DNA of 64,000 nucleotides. It comes from Trogon surrucura. Taxonomy: Eukaryota > Chordata > Aves > Trogoniformes > Trogonidae. The notes under the pieces are model-generated. The model saw nothing but the letters and a program-made list of their open reading frames with translations, did no database searches and was not told the DNA's origin. Below, piece by piece: positions 12,473-25,619 of the stretch; within the stretch, counting starts at the first letter, position 1; every line of letters begins with the position of its first letter. The position numbers were made by a program, and so were the translations under genes. The DNA is taken from the NCBI GenBank assembly GCA_020746105.1, contig JAJGST010000086.1, positions 36,278-100,277 on the forward strand, given 5' to 3'.

Positions 12473-14450
12473 GCGCCTAAAAGATCCCTAAATCGGTGTT
12501 TCTGAGTTCAAACATTCACTAAATCACTGTTTCTGAGCCCAAAAGTTCCCTAATTTGGTGTTTCTGGCCCTAAAAGATCCCTAAATTGGTGTTTCTGAGG
12601 CCAAAGTTCCCTAAATGGCTGTTTCTGAGCCCAACAGTTCCCTAATTAGGTGTTCCTGGGCCTAAAATTTCTCTAAATCACTATTCCTGAGCCCCAAAGT
12701 TCCCTAATTTGGTGTTTCTGGGCCTAAAAGATCCCTAAATCGGTGTTTCTGAGTCCAAACATTCACTAAATCACTGTTTCTGAGCCCAAAAGTTCCCTAT
12801 TTTGGTGTTTCTGGCCCTAAAAGATCCCTAAATTGGTGTTTCTGAGGCCAAAGTTCCCTAAATCGCTGCTTCTGAGCCCAAAAGTTCCCTAATCAAGTGT
12901 TCCTGGGCCTAAAAGTTCTCTAAATCACTATTCCTGAGCCCCAAAGTTGCCTACTTTGGTGTTGCTGGGCCTAAAAGTTCCCTAATTTAATTTCTCTGGG
13001 ACTAAAAGATACCTAAATTGGTGTTTCTGAGGCCAAAGTTCCCTAAATCGCTGCTTCTGAGCCCAAAAGTTCCCTAATCAGGTGTTCCTGGCCCTAAAAG
13101 TTCTCTAAATCACTATTCCTGAGCCCCAAAGTTCCCTACTTTGGTGTTGCTGGGCCTAAAAGTTCCCTAATTTAATTTCTCTGGGACTAAAAGATCCCTA
13201 AATTGGTGTTTCTGAGGCCAAAGTTCCCTAAATCGCTGCTTCTGAGCCCAAAAGTTCCCTAATCATGTGTTCCTGGCCCTAAAAGCTCTCTAAATCACTA
13301 TTCCTGAGCCCCAAAGTTCCCTACTTTGGTGTTTCTGGGCCTAAAAGTTCCCTCATTTGGTGTTTCAGGGCCTAAAAGATCCCTAAATTGGTGTTTCTGA
13401 GCCCAAGAGTTCCCTAAATTGGTGTTTCTGAGCCCCAAAGTTCTCTAAATTGGTGTTTCTGAAACCAATAGATCTCTAAATCAGTTTCTGAGCCCCAAAT
13501 TTTCCTATTATCGTATTTCAGGGCCTAAAAGTTCCCTAATTTATTTTTTCTGGGCCTAAAATGTACCTAAATTGGTGCTTTTGAGCCCAAAAGTACCCTA
13601 AATCATTGCTTCTGGGGCCCAAAGATCCCTAATTTGGTGTTTCTGATCCTGGAAGTTTCCTAAATTGATTTTTCTGGGCCTCAAAGTTCCCAAATTTGAT
13701 TTTTCTGAGCCTTAAAGTTCCTTAAATTTGTGTTTCTGAGCCCCAAATTTCCCTAATTGGCTAATTCTGAATTCCAGTGTTCCCTAAGTTGGTGTTTCTG
13801 GGGCTGAAAGATACCTAAATCGGTGTTTCTGAGCCAAAACCTTCACTAAATCACTGTTTCAGAGACCCAAAGTTCCCTAATTTGTTGTTTCTGGGCCTAA
13901 AACTTCCCTAATTTATTTTTTCTGGGCCTAAAAGTTTCCTAAATCGGTGTCTCTGAGCCCAAACATTCCCTAAATTGGTGTTTCTGAGACTGAAAGTTCC
14001 CTAAATCGGTACTTCTGGGCCCCAAAGTTCCCTAAATTGGTGTTTCTGGACCACAAAGTTCCCTAATTTGGTGTTTCTGAGCCTGAAAGTTCCCTAAATT
14101 CGTGTTTCTGAGTCCCAAAGTTCCCTAATTCGCTGCTTCTGAGCCCCAAAGTTGCCTAATTTGCTGCTTCTGAGTCCCAATGTTCCCTAAGTTTTTGTTT
14201 ATGGGCCTAAAACATCCCTAAATCGGTGTTTCTGAACCCAAAAGTTCTCCAAATCACTATTCCTGAGCCCCAAAGTTCACTAATTTGGTGTTTCTGGGCC
14301 TAAAAGATCCCTAATTTGGTGTTTCAGGGCCTAAAAGATCCCTAAATTGGTGTTTCTGAGCCCAAGAGTTCCCTAAACTGGTGTTTCTGAGACTGAAAAT
14401 TCCCTAAATTGCTGTTTCTGAGCCCCAAAGTTCCCTAAATTGGTGTTTCT
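12473..14450 (-). repeat. Arm A higher-order repeat, copy 3, with 588-bp deletion
   Basis: Tags late in the HOR are 1,978 bp from those of copy 2 rather than 2,566 (GATCCTGGAA at 11,667 and 13,645; AATCATGTG at 11,283 and 13,261), so 588 bp, about 19 monomers, are missing. The breakpoint lies near 13,185-13,255, inside a run of GAGGCC-type monomers that are nearly identical to each other, which fits misaligned recombination. Homology to the HOR fades at about 14,430-14,450. Confidence 0.85.
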
Positions 14451-14640
14451 GGGCCTAAAAGTTTCCTAATTTAGTTTTTCTGGGCATGAAAGATCCCTAA
14501 ATCGGTGTTTCTGATCCCAAAAGTTCCCTAAATCTCTGTTTTCCTAGCCCAAGAGTTCCCTAAATTGTTTTTAGATTTTTTGGGACTAAAGGTTCCCTAA
14601 ATTCGTGCTTTTGAACCCAATTTAGGAATCTTTTAGGCCC
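14451..14640. other. Polarity switch between satellite arms
   Basis: Degenerate forward monomers (with an unusual TTTTTAGATTTTTTGGG stretch at 14,568-14,584) end at about 14,619 inside the motif GCTTTTGAACCCAA. Immediately after, monomers read in the opposite orientation (TTTAGGAATCTTTTAGGCC, then AGAAACACCAAATTAGGG). There is no spacer and no foreign sequence at the join, so it looks like an inversion breakpoint or a head-to-head fusion within the array. The exact base is ambiguous by a few positions. Confidence 0.93.
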
Positions 14641-17600
14641 AGAAACACCAAATTAGGGAACTTTGGGGCTCAGAAACAGTTATCTAGTGAACGTTCGGGC
14701 TCAGAAACACCGATTTAGGGATCTTTTAGGCCCTGAAACACCGACTTAGGGAACATTGGGACTGAGAAGCAGCGAATTAGACAACTTTGGGTCTCAGAAG
14801 CAGGGAATTAGGGAACTTTGGGGCTCAGAAACATGAATTTAGGGAACTTCCAGGCTCAGGAACACCAAATTAGGGAACTTTGGGACCCAGAAACATCAAT
14901 TTAGAGAACTTTAAGGTCCTGAAACACCAAATTAGGGAACTTTTAGGCCCAGAAACACCAAAATAGGGAACTGTGGGGCTCAGGAATAGTGATTTAGAGA
15001 ACTTTTAGACCCAGGAACACTTAATTAGGGAACTTTGGGACTCAGAATCAGCGATTTAGGGAATTTTGGCCTCAGAAACACCATATTAGGGACATTTTAG
15101 GCCCAGAGAAATTAAATTAGGGAACCTTAAGGTTTTTGAACACCAAATTAGGGAACTTTGGGGCCCACAAGTTCCGATTTATGGAACTTTCAGTCTCAGA
15201 AAAACCAAATTAGGAATTTTTGTGCTCAGGAACACCAATTTAGGGAATTCTTGGGCGCAGAAACAGTGATTTAGGGATCTTTTATGCCCAGAAAAACTAA
15301 ATAAGAGAATTTTTAGGCCCAGAAACACCCAATTGGGGAACCTTTGGGCTCAGAAACAGTGATTTAGTGAATGTTTGGGCTCAGAAACACCGATTTAGGG
15401 ATCTTTTAGGCCCAGAAACACCAACTTAGGGAACTTTGGGGCTCAGGAATAGTGATTTAGAGAACTTTTAGGCTCAGGAACACCTAATTAGGGAACTCTG
15501 GTACTCAGAAGCAGCGATTTAGGGAACTTTTGGCCTCCGAAGCAGCGATTTAGGGAACTTTGGCCTCAGAAACACCAGTTTAGTGTTCTTTTAGGCCCTG
15601 AAACACCAAATTAGGGAAATTTTAGGCCCAGAAACACCAAAGTAGGGAACTTTGAGGCTTAGGAATAGTGATTTAGAGAACTTTTAGGCCCAGGAACACC
15701 TGATTAGGGAACTTTTGGGCTCAGAAGCAGCGATTTAGGGAACTTTGGCCTCAGAAACAGCAATTTAGGGATCTTTCAGGCCCAGAGAAATTAAATTAGG
15801 GAACTTTTAGGCCCAGAAACACCAAATTAGGGAACTTTGGGGCTCCGAAACAGTGATTTAGTGAACGTTTGGGCTCAGAAACACCTATTTAGGGATCCTT
15901 TAGGCCCAGAAACACCAACTTAGGGAACATTGGAACTGAGAAGCAGCGAATTAGGCAACTTTGGTTCTCAGAAGCAGGGAATTAGGGAACTTTGGGGCTC
16001 AGAAACACGAATTTAGGGAACTTCCAGGCTCAGGAACACCAAATTAGGGAACTTTGGGGCCCAGAAATACCGATTTAGGGAACTTTCATTCTCAGAAACA
16101 CCAATTTAGGGAACTCTTGGGCTCAGAAACATCAATTTAGAGAACTTTAAGGTCCTGAAACACCAAATTAGGGAACTTTTAGGCCCAGAAACACCAAATT
16201 AGGGAACGGTGGGGCTCAGGAATAGTGATTTAGAGAGCTTTTAGGCCCAGGAACACCTAATTAGGGAACTTTTTGACTCAGAAGCAGCGATTTAGGGAAC
16301 TTTCGCTTCAGAAACACCAATTTAGGGATCTTTTAGGCCCAGAGAAATTAAATTATGGAACTTCCAGGCTCAGGAACACCAAATTAGGGAACTTTGGGTC
16401 CCAGAAGTTCAGATTTAGGGAACTTTCAGTCTCAGAAACACCAAATTAGGGAACTTTTGTGCTCAGGAACACCAATTTAGGGAATTCTTGGGCTCAGTAA
16501 CAGTGATTTAGGGATCTTTTATGCCCAGAAAAACTAAGTAAGGGAACTTTCAGGCTCAGAAACAGTGATTTAGTGAATGTTTGGGCTCAGAAACACCGAT
16601 TTAGGGATCTTTAAGGCCCAGAAACACCAACTTAGGGAACATTGGGACTGAGAAGCAGCTAATTAGGCAACTTTGGGTCTCAGAAGCAGCGAATTAGGGA
16701 ATTTGGGACTCAGAAGCACGAATTTAGGGAACTTCCAGGCTAAGGAACACTAAATTAGGGAACTTTGGGACCCAGAAGCAATGATTTAGGGTTCTTTTGG
16801 GCTCAAAAGCACCAATTTAGGGATCTTTTAGGCCCAGAAAACAAAATTAGGGAACTTTTAGGCCCTGAAATACGATACTAGGGAAATTTGGGGCTCAGAA
16901 ACTGATTTAGAGATCTTTTGGTTTCAGAAACCCCAATTTAGGGAACTTTGAGGCTCAGAAGCAATGATTTAGGGAACTCTTGGGCTCAGAAACACCAAAT
17001 TAGGGATCTTTTAGGCCCAGAAAACAAAATTAGGGAACTTTTAGGCCCTGAAATATGATACTAGGGAAATTTGGGGCTCAGAAACTTATTTAGAGATCTT
17101 TTGGTTTCAGAAACCCCAATTTAGGGAACTTTGAGGCCCAGAAGCATAAATTTAGGGAACGTTTAGGCTCAGAATCACCGATTTAGAGAACTTTGAGGCT
17201 CAGAAACACAACTTTGGGGAACTTTGGTGCCCAGAAGCACAGATTTAGGGAACTTTCAGTATCAGAAACACCAATTTAGGGAACTATTGGGCTCAGAAAC
17301 ACCAATTTAGGGAATTTTTGGGCTCTGAAACAGTGATCTAGTGAACGTTTGGGCTCAGAAACACCGATTTAGGGATCTTTTAGGCCCAGAAACACCAAAT
17401 TAGGGAACTTTTAGGCCCAGAAACACCAAATTAGGGAAATTTTAGGCCCAGAAACACCAAATTAGGGAACACTGGGACTGAGAAGCAGCAAATTAGGCAA
17501 CTTTGGGGCTCAGAAATACCGATTTAGGGAACCTACAGTCTCAGAAACACCAAATTAGGGAACTTTTGTGCTCAGGAACACCAAGTTCGGCCACTCTTGG

Positions 17601-20320
17601 GCTCAGAAACAGTGATTTAGAGATTTTATGCCCAGAAAAACTAAATAAGGGAACTTTTAGGCTCAGAAACACCAAATTAGGGAACTTTTCGCCTCAGAAA
17701 CAGTGATTTGGTGAATGTTTGGGCTCAGAAACACCGATTTAGGGATCTTTTAGGCCCAGAAAAACTAAATTAGGGAACTTTTAGGCCCTGAAATACGATA
17801 CTAGGGAAATTTGGGGCTCAGAAACTGATTTAGAGATCTTTTGGTTTCAGAGACACCAATTTAGGGAACTTTGAGGCCCAGAAGCATAAATTTAGGGAAC
17901 GTTTAGGCTCAGAAACACCGATTTAGAGAATTTTGAGGCTCAGAAACACCACTTTAGGGAACTTTGGTGCCCAGAAGCACCGATTTAGGGAACTTTCAGT
18001 CTGAGAAACACCAATTTACGGAACTCTTGGGCTCAGAAACACCAATTTAGGGAACTTTGTTGCTCAGAAACAGTGATCTAGTGAAAGTTTGGGCTCAGAA
18101 ACTCTGATTTAGGGATCTTTTAGGCCCAGAAACACCAACTTAGGGAACATTGGGACTGAGAAGCAGCAAATTAGGCAACTTTGGGGCTCAGAAGTAGAGA
18201 ATTAAGGAAATTTGGGTCTCAGAAACACTAATTTAAGGAACTTCCAGGCTCACGAACACCAAATTAGGGAACTTTGGTGCCCAGAAGCACCGATTTAGGG
18301 AACTTACAGTCTCAGAAACACCAAATTAGAGAACTTTTGTGCTCAGGCACACCAATTTAGGGAACTCTTGGGCTCAGAAACACCAATTTTGGGAACTTTG
18401 GGGCTCCGAAACAGTGATCTAGTGAACGCTTGGGCTCAGAAACACCGATTTAGGGATCTTTTAGGCCCAGAAACACCAACTTAGGGAACACTGGGACTGA
18501 GAAGCAGCGAATTAGGCAACTTTGGGGATCAGAAACAGTGATCTAGTGAACGTTTGGGCTCAGAAACACCGATTTAGGGATCTTTTAGGCCCAGAAACAT
18601 CAACTTAGGGAACATTTGGACTGTGAAGCAGCAAATTAGGCAACTTTGGGGCTCAGAAGTAGCGAATTAGGGAAATTTGGGGCTCAGAAACACTAAGTTA
18701 GGGAACTTCCAGGCTCAAGAACACCAAATTAGCGAACTTTGGGTCCCAGGAGTACCGATTTAGGGAACTTACAGTCTCAGAAACACCAAATTAGGGAACT
18801 TTTGTGCTCAGGAACACCAATTTAGGCAACTCTTGGGCTCAGAAACAGTGATTTAGGGATCTTTTATGCCCAGAAAAACTAAATAAGGGAACTTTTAGGC
18901 TCAGAAACACCAAATTAGGGAACTTTTGGCCTCCGAAGCAGAGATTTAGGGAACCTTGGCCTCAGAAACACCAATTTAGGGATCTTTTAGGCCCTGAAAC
19001 ACCAAATTAGGGAACTTTTAGGCCCAGAAACACCAAATTAGGGAACTTTGGGGCTCAGGAATAGTGATTTAGAGAACTTTTAGGCCCAGGAACACCAAAT
19101 TAGGGAACTTTTGGGCTCAGAAGCACCGATTTAGGGAACTTTGGCCTCAGAAACACCAATTTAGGGGTCTTTTAGGCCCTGAAACACCAAATTAGGGAAC
19201 TTTTAGGCTCAGAAACACCAAATTGGGGAACTTTGGGGCTCCGAAACAGTGATTTAGTGAACGTTTGGACTCAGAAACACCGATTTCGGGATCTTTTAGG
19301 CCCAGAAACACCAACTTAGGGAACATTGGGACTGATACGCAGCGAATTAGGCAACTTTGGATCTCAGAAGCAGTGAATTAGGGAACTTTGGGGCTCAGGA
19401 ACAAGAATTTAGGGAAATTCCAGGCTCAGGAACACCAAATTAGGGAACTTTGGGCCCCAGAAGCAATGATTTAGGGTTCTTTTGGGATCAAAAGCACCAA
19501 TTTATGGATCTTTTAGGCCCAGGAAACAAAATTAGGGAACTTTTAGGCCCTGAAATAGGATACTAGGTAAATTTGGGGCTCAGAAACTGATTTAGAGATC
19601 TTTTGGATTCAGAAACACCAATTTAGAGATCCTTGAGACCCAGAAGCATAAATTTAGGGAACGTTTAGGCTCAGAAACACCGATTTAGAGAATTTTAAGT
19701 CTCAGAAACACCAATTTAGGGAACTCTTGGGCTGAGAAACACCAATTTAGGGAACTTTGGGGCACAGAAACCGTGATCTAGTGAACGTTTGGGCTCAGAA
19801 ACTCCGATTTAGGGATCTTTTAGGCCCTGAAACACCAACTTAGGGAACATTTTCGACTGAGAAGCAGCAAATTAGGCAACTTTGGTGCTCAAAAGAAGCG
19901 TATTTGGTCAATTTGGGGCTCAGAAACACGAATTTGGGGAACTTGCAGGCTCAGGAACACCAAATTAGCCAACTTTGGGTCCCAGAAGTACCGATTTAGG
20001 GAACGTATATTCTCAGAAACACCAAATTAGGGAACTTTTCTGCTCAGGAACACCAATTTAGGCAACTCTTAGGCTCAGAAACAGTGATTTAGGGATCTTT
20101 TATGCCCAGAAAAACCAAATAAGGGAACTTTTAGGTTCAGAAACACCAAATTAGGGAACTTTTGGACTCAGAAACAGTGATTTAGTGAATGTTTGGGCTC
20201 AGAAACACCGATTTCGGGATCTTTTAGGCCCAGAAACACCAAATTAGGGAACTTTGGGGCTCAGGAATAGTGATTTAGAGAACTTTTAGGCCCAGGAACA
20301 CCTAATTAGGGAACTTTTGG

Positions 20321-21372
20321 CCTCCGAAGCAGCGATTTAGGGAACTTTGGCCTCAGAAACACCAATTTAGTGTCCTTTTATGCCCTGAAACACCAAATCA
20401 GGGAACTTTTAGGCCCAGAAACACCAAATTAGGGAACTTTGGGGCTCTGAAACAGTGATTTAGTGAACGTTTGGGCTCGGAAACACCAATTTAAGGATCT
20501 TTTAGGCCCAGAAACACCAACTTAGGGAACATTGGGACTGAGAAGCTGCGAATTAGGGAACTTTGGAGCTCAGAAACACAAATTTAGGGAACTTTCAGGC
20601 TCAGGAACACCAAACTAGGGAACTTTGGGACCCAGAAGTACAGATTTAGGGAACTTTCAGTCTCAGAAACACCAATTTAGGGAACTCTTGGGCTCAGAAA
20701 CGTCAACTTAGAGAACTTTAAGGTCCCGAAACACCAAATTAGGGAACTTTTAGGCCCAGAAACACGAAATTAGGGAACTGTGGGACTCAGGAATAGTTAT
20801 TTAGAGAACTTTTGGTCCCAGGAACACCTAATTAGGGAACTTTTGGCCTCCGAAGCAGCGATTTAGGGAACTTTGGTCTCAGAAGCACCAATTTAGTGTC
20901 CTTTTATGCCCTGAAACACCAAATCAGGGAACTTTTAGGCCCAGAAACACCAAATTAGGGAACTTTGGGGCTCTGAAACAGTGATTTAGTGAACGTTTGG
21001 GCTCGGAAACACCAATTTAAGGATCTTTTAGGCCCAGAAACACCAACTTAGGGAACATTGGGACTGAGAAGCTGCGAATTAGGGAACTTTGGAGCTCAGA
21101 AACACAAATTTAGGGAACTTTCAGGCTCAGGAACACCAAACTAGGGAACTTTGGGACCCAGAAGTACAGATTTAGGGAACTTTCAGTCTCAGAAACACCA
21201 ATTTAGGGAACTCTTGGGCTCAGAAACGTCAACTTAGAGAACTTTAAGGTCCCGAAACACCAAATTAGGGAACTTTTAGGCCCAGAAACACGAAATTAGG
21301 GAACTGTGGGACTCAGGAATAGTTATTTAGAGAACTTTTGGTCCCAGGAACACCTAATTAGGGAACTTTGGG
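20321..21372 (+). repeat. 526-bp tandem duplication in arm B
   Basis: Two adjacent copies, 20,321-20,846 and 20,847-21,372. The tag CCTCCGAAGC is at 20,321 and 20,847, and AGAAGCTGCG is at 20,541 and 21,067. The period of 526 is 17 monomers minus one base. The copies are nearly identical, so the duplication is recent compared with monomer divergence. Confidence 0.88.
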
Positions 21373-21610
21373 ACTCAGAAGCAGCGATTTAGGGAACTTT
21401 CACTCTCAGAAACACCAAATTAGGAACTTTTGTGCTCAGGAACACCAATTTAGGGAATTTTTGGGCTCAGAAACAGTGATTTAGGGATCTTTTATGCCCA
21501 GAAAAACTAAATAAGGGATCTTTTAGGCCCAGAAACACCAAATTACGGAAATTTTGGGCTCAGAAACAGTGATTTAGTGAATGTTTGGGGTCAGAAACAC
21601 CGATTTAGGG

Positions 21611-22726
21611 ATATTTTAGGCCCAGAAACACCAACTTAGGGAACATTTTCGACTGAGAAGCAGCGATTTAGGGAACTTTGGTTCTCAGAAGCATCGAATT
21701 AGGGAAATTTGGGGCTCAGAAACACAGATTTAGGGAACTTCCAGGCTCAGGAACACCAAATTAGGGAACTTTTGTGCTCAGGAACACCAATTTCGGCCAC
21801 TCTTGGGCTCAGAAACAGTGATTTAGGGATCTTTTATGCCCAGAAATACTAAATAAGGGAACTTTTAGGCTCATAAACACCAAATTAGGGAACTTTTGGA
21901 CTCAGAAACAGTGATTTAGTGAATGTTTGGGCTCAGAAACACCGATATAGGGATCTTTTAGGCCCAGAAACACCAAATTAGGGAACTTTGGGGCTCAGGA
22001 ATAGTGATTTAGAGAACTTTTAGGCACAGGAACACCTAATTAGGGAACTCTGGGACTCAGAAGCAGCGATTTAGGGAACTTTTGGCCTCCGAAGCAGCGA
22101 TTTAGGGAACTTTGGCCTCAGAAACACCAATTTAGGGATCTTTTAGGCCCAGAGAAATTAAATTAGGGATATTTTAGGCCCAGAAACACCAACTTAGGGA
22201 ACATTTTCGACTGAGAAGCAGCGATTTAGGGAACTTTGGTTCTCAGAAGCATCGAATTAGGGAAATTTGGGGCTCAGAAACACAGATTTAGGGAACTTCC
22301 AGGCTCAGGAACACCAAATTAGGGAACTTTTGTGCTCAGGAACACCAATTTCGGCCACTCTTGGGCTCAGAAACAGTGATTTAGGGATCTTTTATGCCCA
22401 GAAAAACTAAATAAGGGAACTTTTAGGCTCATAAACACCAAATTAGGGAACTTTTGGACTCAGAAACAGTGATTTAGTGAATGTTTGGGCTCAGAAACAC
22501 CGATATAGGGATCTTTTAGGCCCAGAAACACCAAATTAGGGAACTTTGGGGCTCAGGAATAGTGATTTAGAGAACTTTTAGGCACAGGAACACCTAATTA
22601 GGGAACTCTGGGACTCAGAAGCAGCGATTTATGGAACTTTTGGCCTCCGAAGCAGCGATTTAGGGAACTTTGGCCTCAGAAACACCAATTTAGGGATCTT
22701 TTAGGCCCAGAGAAATTAAATTAGGG
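21611..22726 (+). repeat. 558-bp tandem duplication in arm B
   Basis: Two adjacent copies, 21,611-22,168 and 22,169-22,726. The tag ATATTTTAGG is at 21,611, 22,169 and 22,727, and AAGCAGCGAT is at 22,061 and 22,619. The step of 558 is exactly 18 monomers. Only rare changes separate the copies, such as ATTTAGGG against ATTTATGG near 22,630. Confidence 0.88.
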
Positions 22727-24720
22727 ATATTTTAGGCCCAGAAACACCAAATCAGGTTACTTTGGGGCTCCGAAACAGTGATTTAGTGAACGTTTGGGCT
22801 CAGAAACTCCGATTAAAGGAACATTGGGACTGAGAAGCAGCGAATTAGGCAACTTTGGGTCTCAGAAGCAGCGAATTAGGGAACTTTGGGGCTCAGAAAC
22901 ACGAATTTAGGGAACTTTGGGGCTCAGGATCATCAAATTAGGGAACTTTGGGGCCCAGAAGCAATGATTTAGGGTACTTTTGGGCTCAAAAGCACCAATT
23001 TCGGGATCTTTTAGGCCCAGAAAACAAAATTAGGGAACTTTTAGGCCCTGAAATACGATACTAGGGAAATTTGGGGCTCAGAAACTGATTTAGAGATCTT
23101 TTGGTTTCAGAAACCCCAATTTAGGGAACTTTGAGGCCCAGAAGCATAAATTTAGGGAACGTTTAGGCTCAGACACACAGATTTAGAGAACTTTGAGGCT
23201 CAGAAACACCACTTTAGGGAACTTTGGTGCCCAGAAGCACCGATTTAGGGAACTTTCAGTCTGAGAAACACCAATTTAGGGAACTCTTGGGCTCAGAAAC
23301 ACCAAGTTATGGATCTTTTAGGCCCTGAAACACCAACTTAGGGAACATTGGCTCTCAGAAGCAGCAAATTAGGACACTTTGGTGCTCAGAAGCAGCGAAT
23401 TAGGGAACTTTGGGGCTCAGAAACACGAATTTAGGGAACTTCCAGGCTCAGGAACACCAAAGTAGCGAACTTTGGGACCCAGAAGTCCCGATTTAGGGAA
23501 CTTTCAGTCTCAGAAACACCAAATTAGGAACTTTTGTGCTCAGGAACACCAATTTAGGGAACTCTTGGGCTCAGAAACAGTGATTTAGGGATCTTTTATG
23601 CCCAGAAAAACTAAATAAGGGATCTTTTAGGACCAGAAACACCAAATTAGGGAACTTTGGGGCTCAGGAATAGTGATTTAGAGAACTTTTATGCCCAGGA
23701 GCAACTAATTAGGGAATTCTGGGACTCAGAAGCAGCGATTTAGGGAACTTTGGCCTCAGAAACACCAATTTAGTGTTATTTTAGGCCCAGAAACACCAAA
23801 TTAGGGAAATTTTAGGCCCAGAAACACCAAATTAGGTAACTGTGGGGCTCAGGAATAGTGATTTAGAGAACTTTTAGGCCCAGGAACACCTGATTAGGGA
23901 ACTTTTGGGCTCAGAAGCACCAATTTCGGGAACTTTGGCCTCAGAAACACCAATTTAGGGATCTTTTAGGCCCAGAGAAATTAAATTAGGGATATTTTAG
24001 GCCCAGAAACACCAAATCAGGTTACTTTGGGGCTCCGAAACAGTGATTTAGTGAACGTTTGGGCTCAGAAACACCGATTTAAGGAACATTGGGACTGAGA
24101 AGCAGCGAATTAGGCAACTTTGGGTCTCAGAAGCAGCGAATTAGGGAACTTTGGGGCTCAGAAACACGAATTTAGGGAACTTTGGGGCTCAGGAACACCA
24201 AATTAGGGAACTTTGGGGCCCAGAAGCAATGATTTAGGGTACTTTTGGGCTCAAAAGCACCAATTTAGGGACCTTTTAGGCCCAGAAAACAAAATTAGGG
24301 AACTTTTAGGCCCTGAAATACGATACTAGGGAAATTTGGGGCTCAGAAACTGATTTAGAGATCTTTTGGTTTCAGAAACACCAATTTAGGGAACTTTGAG
24401 GCCCAGAAGCATAAATTTAGGGAACGTTTAGGCTCAGAAACACAGATTTAGAGAACTTTGAGGCTCAGAAACACCAATTTAGGGAACTTTGGTGCCCAGA
24501 AGCACCGATTTAGGGAACTTTCAGTCTCAGAAACACCAATTTAGGGAACTCTTGGGCTCAGAAACACCAAGTTATGGATCTTTTAGGCCCTGAAACACCA
24601 ACTTAGGGAACATTGGGACTGAGAAGCAGCAAATTAGGCAGCTTTGGTGCTCAGAAGCAGCGAATTAGGGAACTTTGGGGCTCAGAAACACGAATTTAGG
24701 GAACTTTCAGGCTCAGGAAC
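22665..24720 (+). repeat. Pair of about 800-bp blocks 1,265 bp apart
   Basis: The block at about 22,665-23,460 returns at about 23,930-24,720 with a constant offset of 1,265 bp. GATATTTTAG is at 22,726 and 23,991, GAAGCATAAA at 23,141 and 24,406, and ACCAAGTTAT at 23,301 and 24,566. The stretch between the blocks is ordinary satellite. Confidence 0.8.
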
Positions 24721-25619
24721 ACCAAATTAGGGAACTTTTAGGCCCAGAAGTACCGATTTTAGGGAACTTCCAGGCTCAGGAACACCAAATTAGGGAACTT
24801 TGGGACCCAGAAGTACCGATTTAGGGAACTTTCAGTCTCAGAAACACCAATTTCGGGAACTCTTGGGCTCAGAAACACCAATTTAGGGATCTTTTAGGCC
24901 CTGAAACACCAAATGAGGGAACTTTTAGGCCCTGAAACACCAAATTAGGGAAATTTTAGGCCCAGAAATACCAAATTAGGGAACTTTGGGGCTCCAAAAC
25001 AGTGATTTAGTGAACGTTTGGGCTCAGAAACACCGATTTAGGGATCTTTTAGGCCCAGAAACACCAACTTAGGGAACATTGGGACTGAGAAGCAGCGAAT
25101 TAGGCAACTTTGGGTCTCAGAAGCAGGGTATTAGGGAACTTTGGGGCTCAGAAACACCAATTTAGGGAACTTTGAGGCCCAGAAGCATAACTTTAGGGAA
25201 CGTTTAGGCTCAGAAACACCGATTTAGAGAACTTTGAGGCTCAGAAACACCAATTTAGGGAACTTTGGTGCCCAGAAGCACCGATTTAGGGAACTTTCAG
25301 CCTGAGAAATACCAATTTAGGGAACTCTTGGGCTCAGAAACACCAATTTCGGCCACTCTTGGGCTCAGAAACAGTGATTTAGGGATCTTTTATGCCCAGA
25401 AAAACTAAATAAGGGAACTTTTAGGCTCAGAAACACCAAATTAGGGAACTTTTGGACTCAGAAACAGTGATTTAGTGAATGTTTGGGCTCAGAAACACCG
25501 ATATAGGGATCTTTTAGGCCCAGAAACACCAAATTAGGGAACTTTGGGGCCCAGAAGCAATGATTTAGGGTACTTCTGGGCTCAAAAGCAGCAATTTCGG
25601 GATCTTTTAGGCCCAGAAA

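Larger units (their letters stand above)
1..14619 (-). repeat. Satellite arm A: 31-bp tandem repeat, inverted polarity
   Basis: About 470 head-to-tail monomers. On the plus strand each reads close to TTCCCTAAATTGGTG followed by TTTCTGAGCCCCAAAG (31 bp). The strand is given as minus because TTAGGG lies there. Monomers are heterogeneous: common alternatives at the AATTTGGTGTTT position are AATCGCTGCTT, AATCACTATTC and AATTTAGTTTT, and 28-30 bp units occur where bases are lost (for example TTCTGAGGCCAAAG). A diagnostic variant, CCCTAGTATCGTATTTCAGG, recurs (near 3,350, 3,775, 4,970 and 7,110). Before 7.3 kb the order of variants is irregular. From 7,341 it is organised in a 2,566-bp higher-order repeat. 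No unique sequence or gene is visible in this arm. Every frame on both strands meets a stop about every 93 bases, because 31 is not a multiple of three and each monomer carries TAG or TAA. Confidence 0.97.

Noticed and set aside
17503-17706. 67-codon open frame in arm B
   Set aside because: It consists only of satellite monomers read in three rotating frames (patterns such as LRNT, QKH and REL). A normal monomer puts TAG in each frame every 93 bases; here a few substitutions removed it. No conserved start or codon bias.
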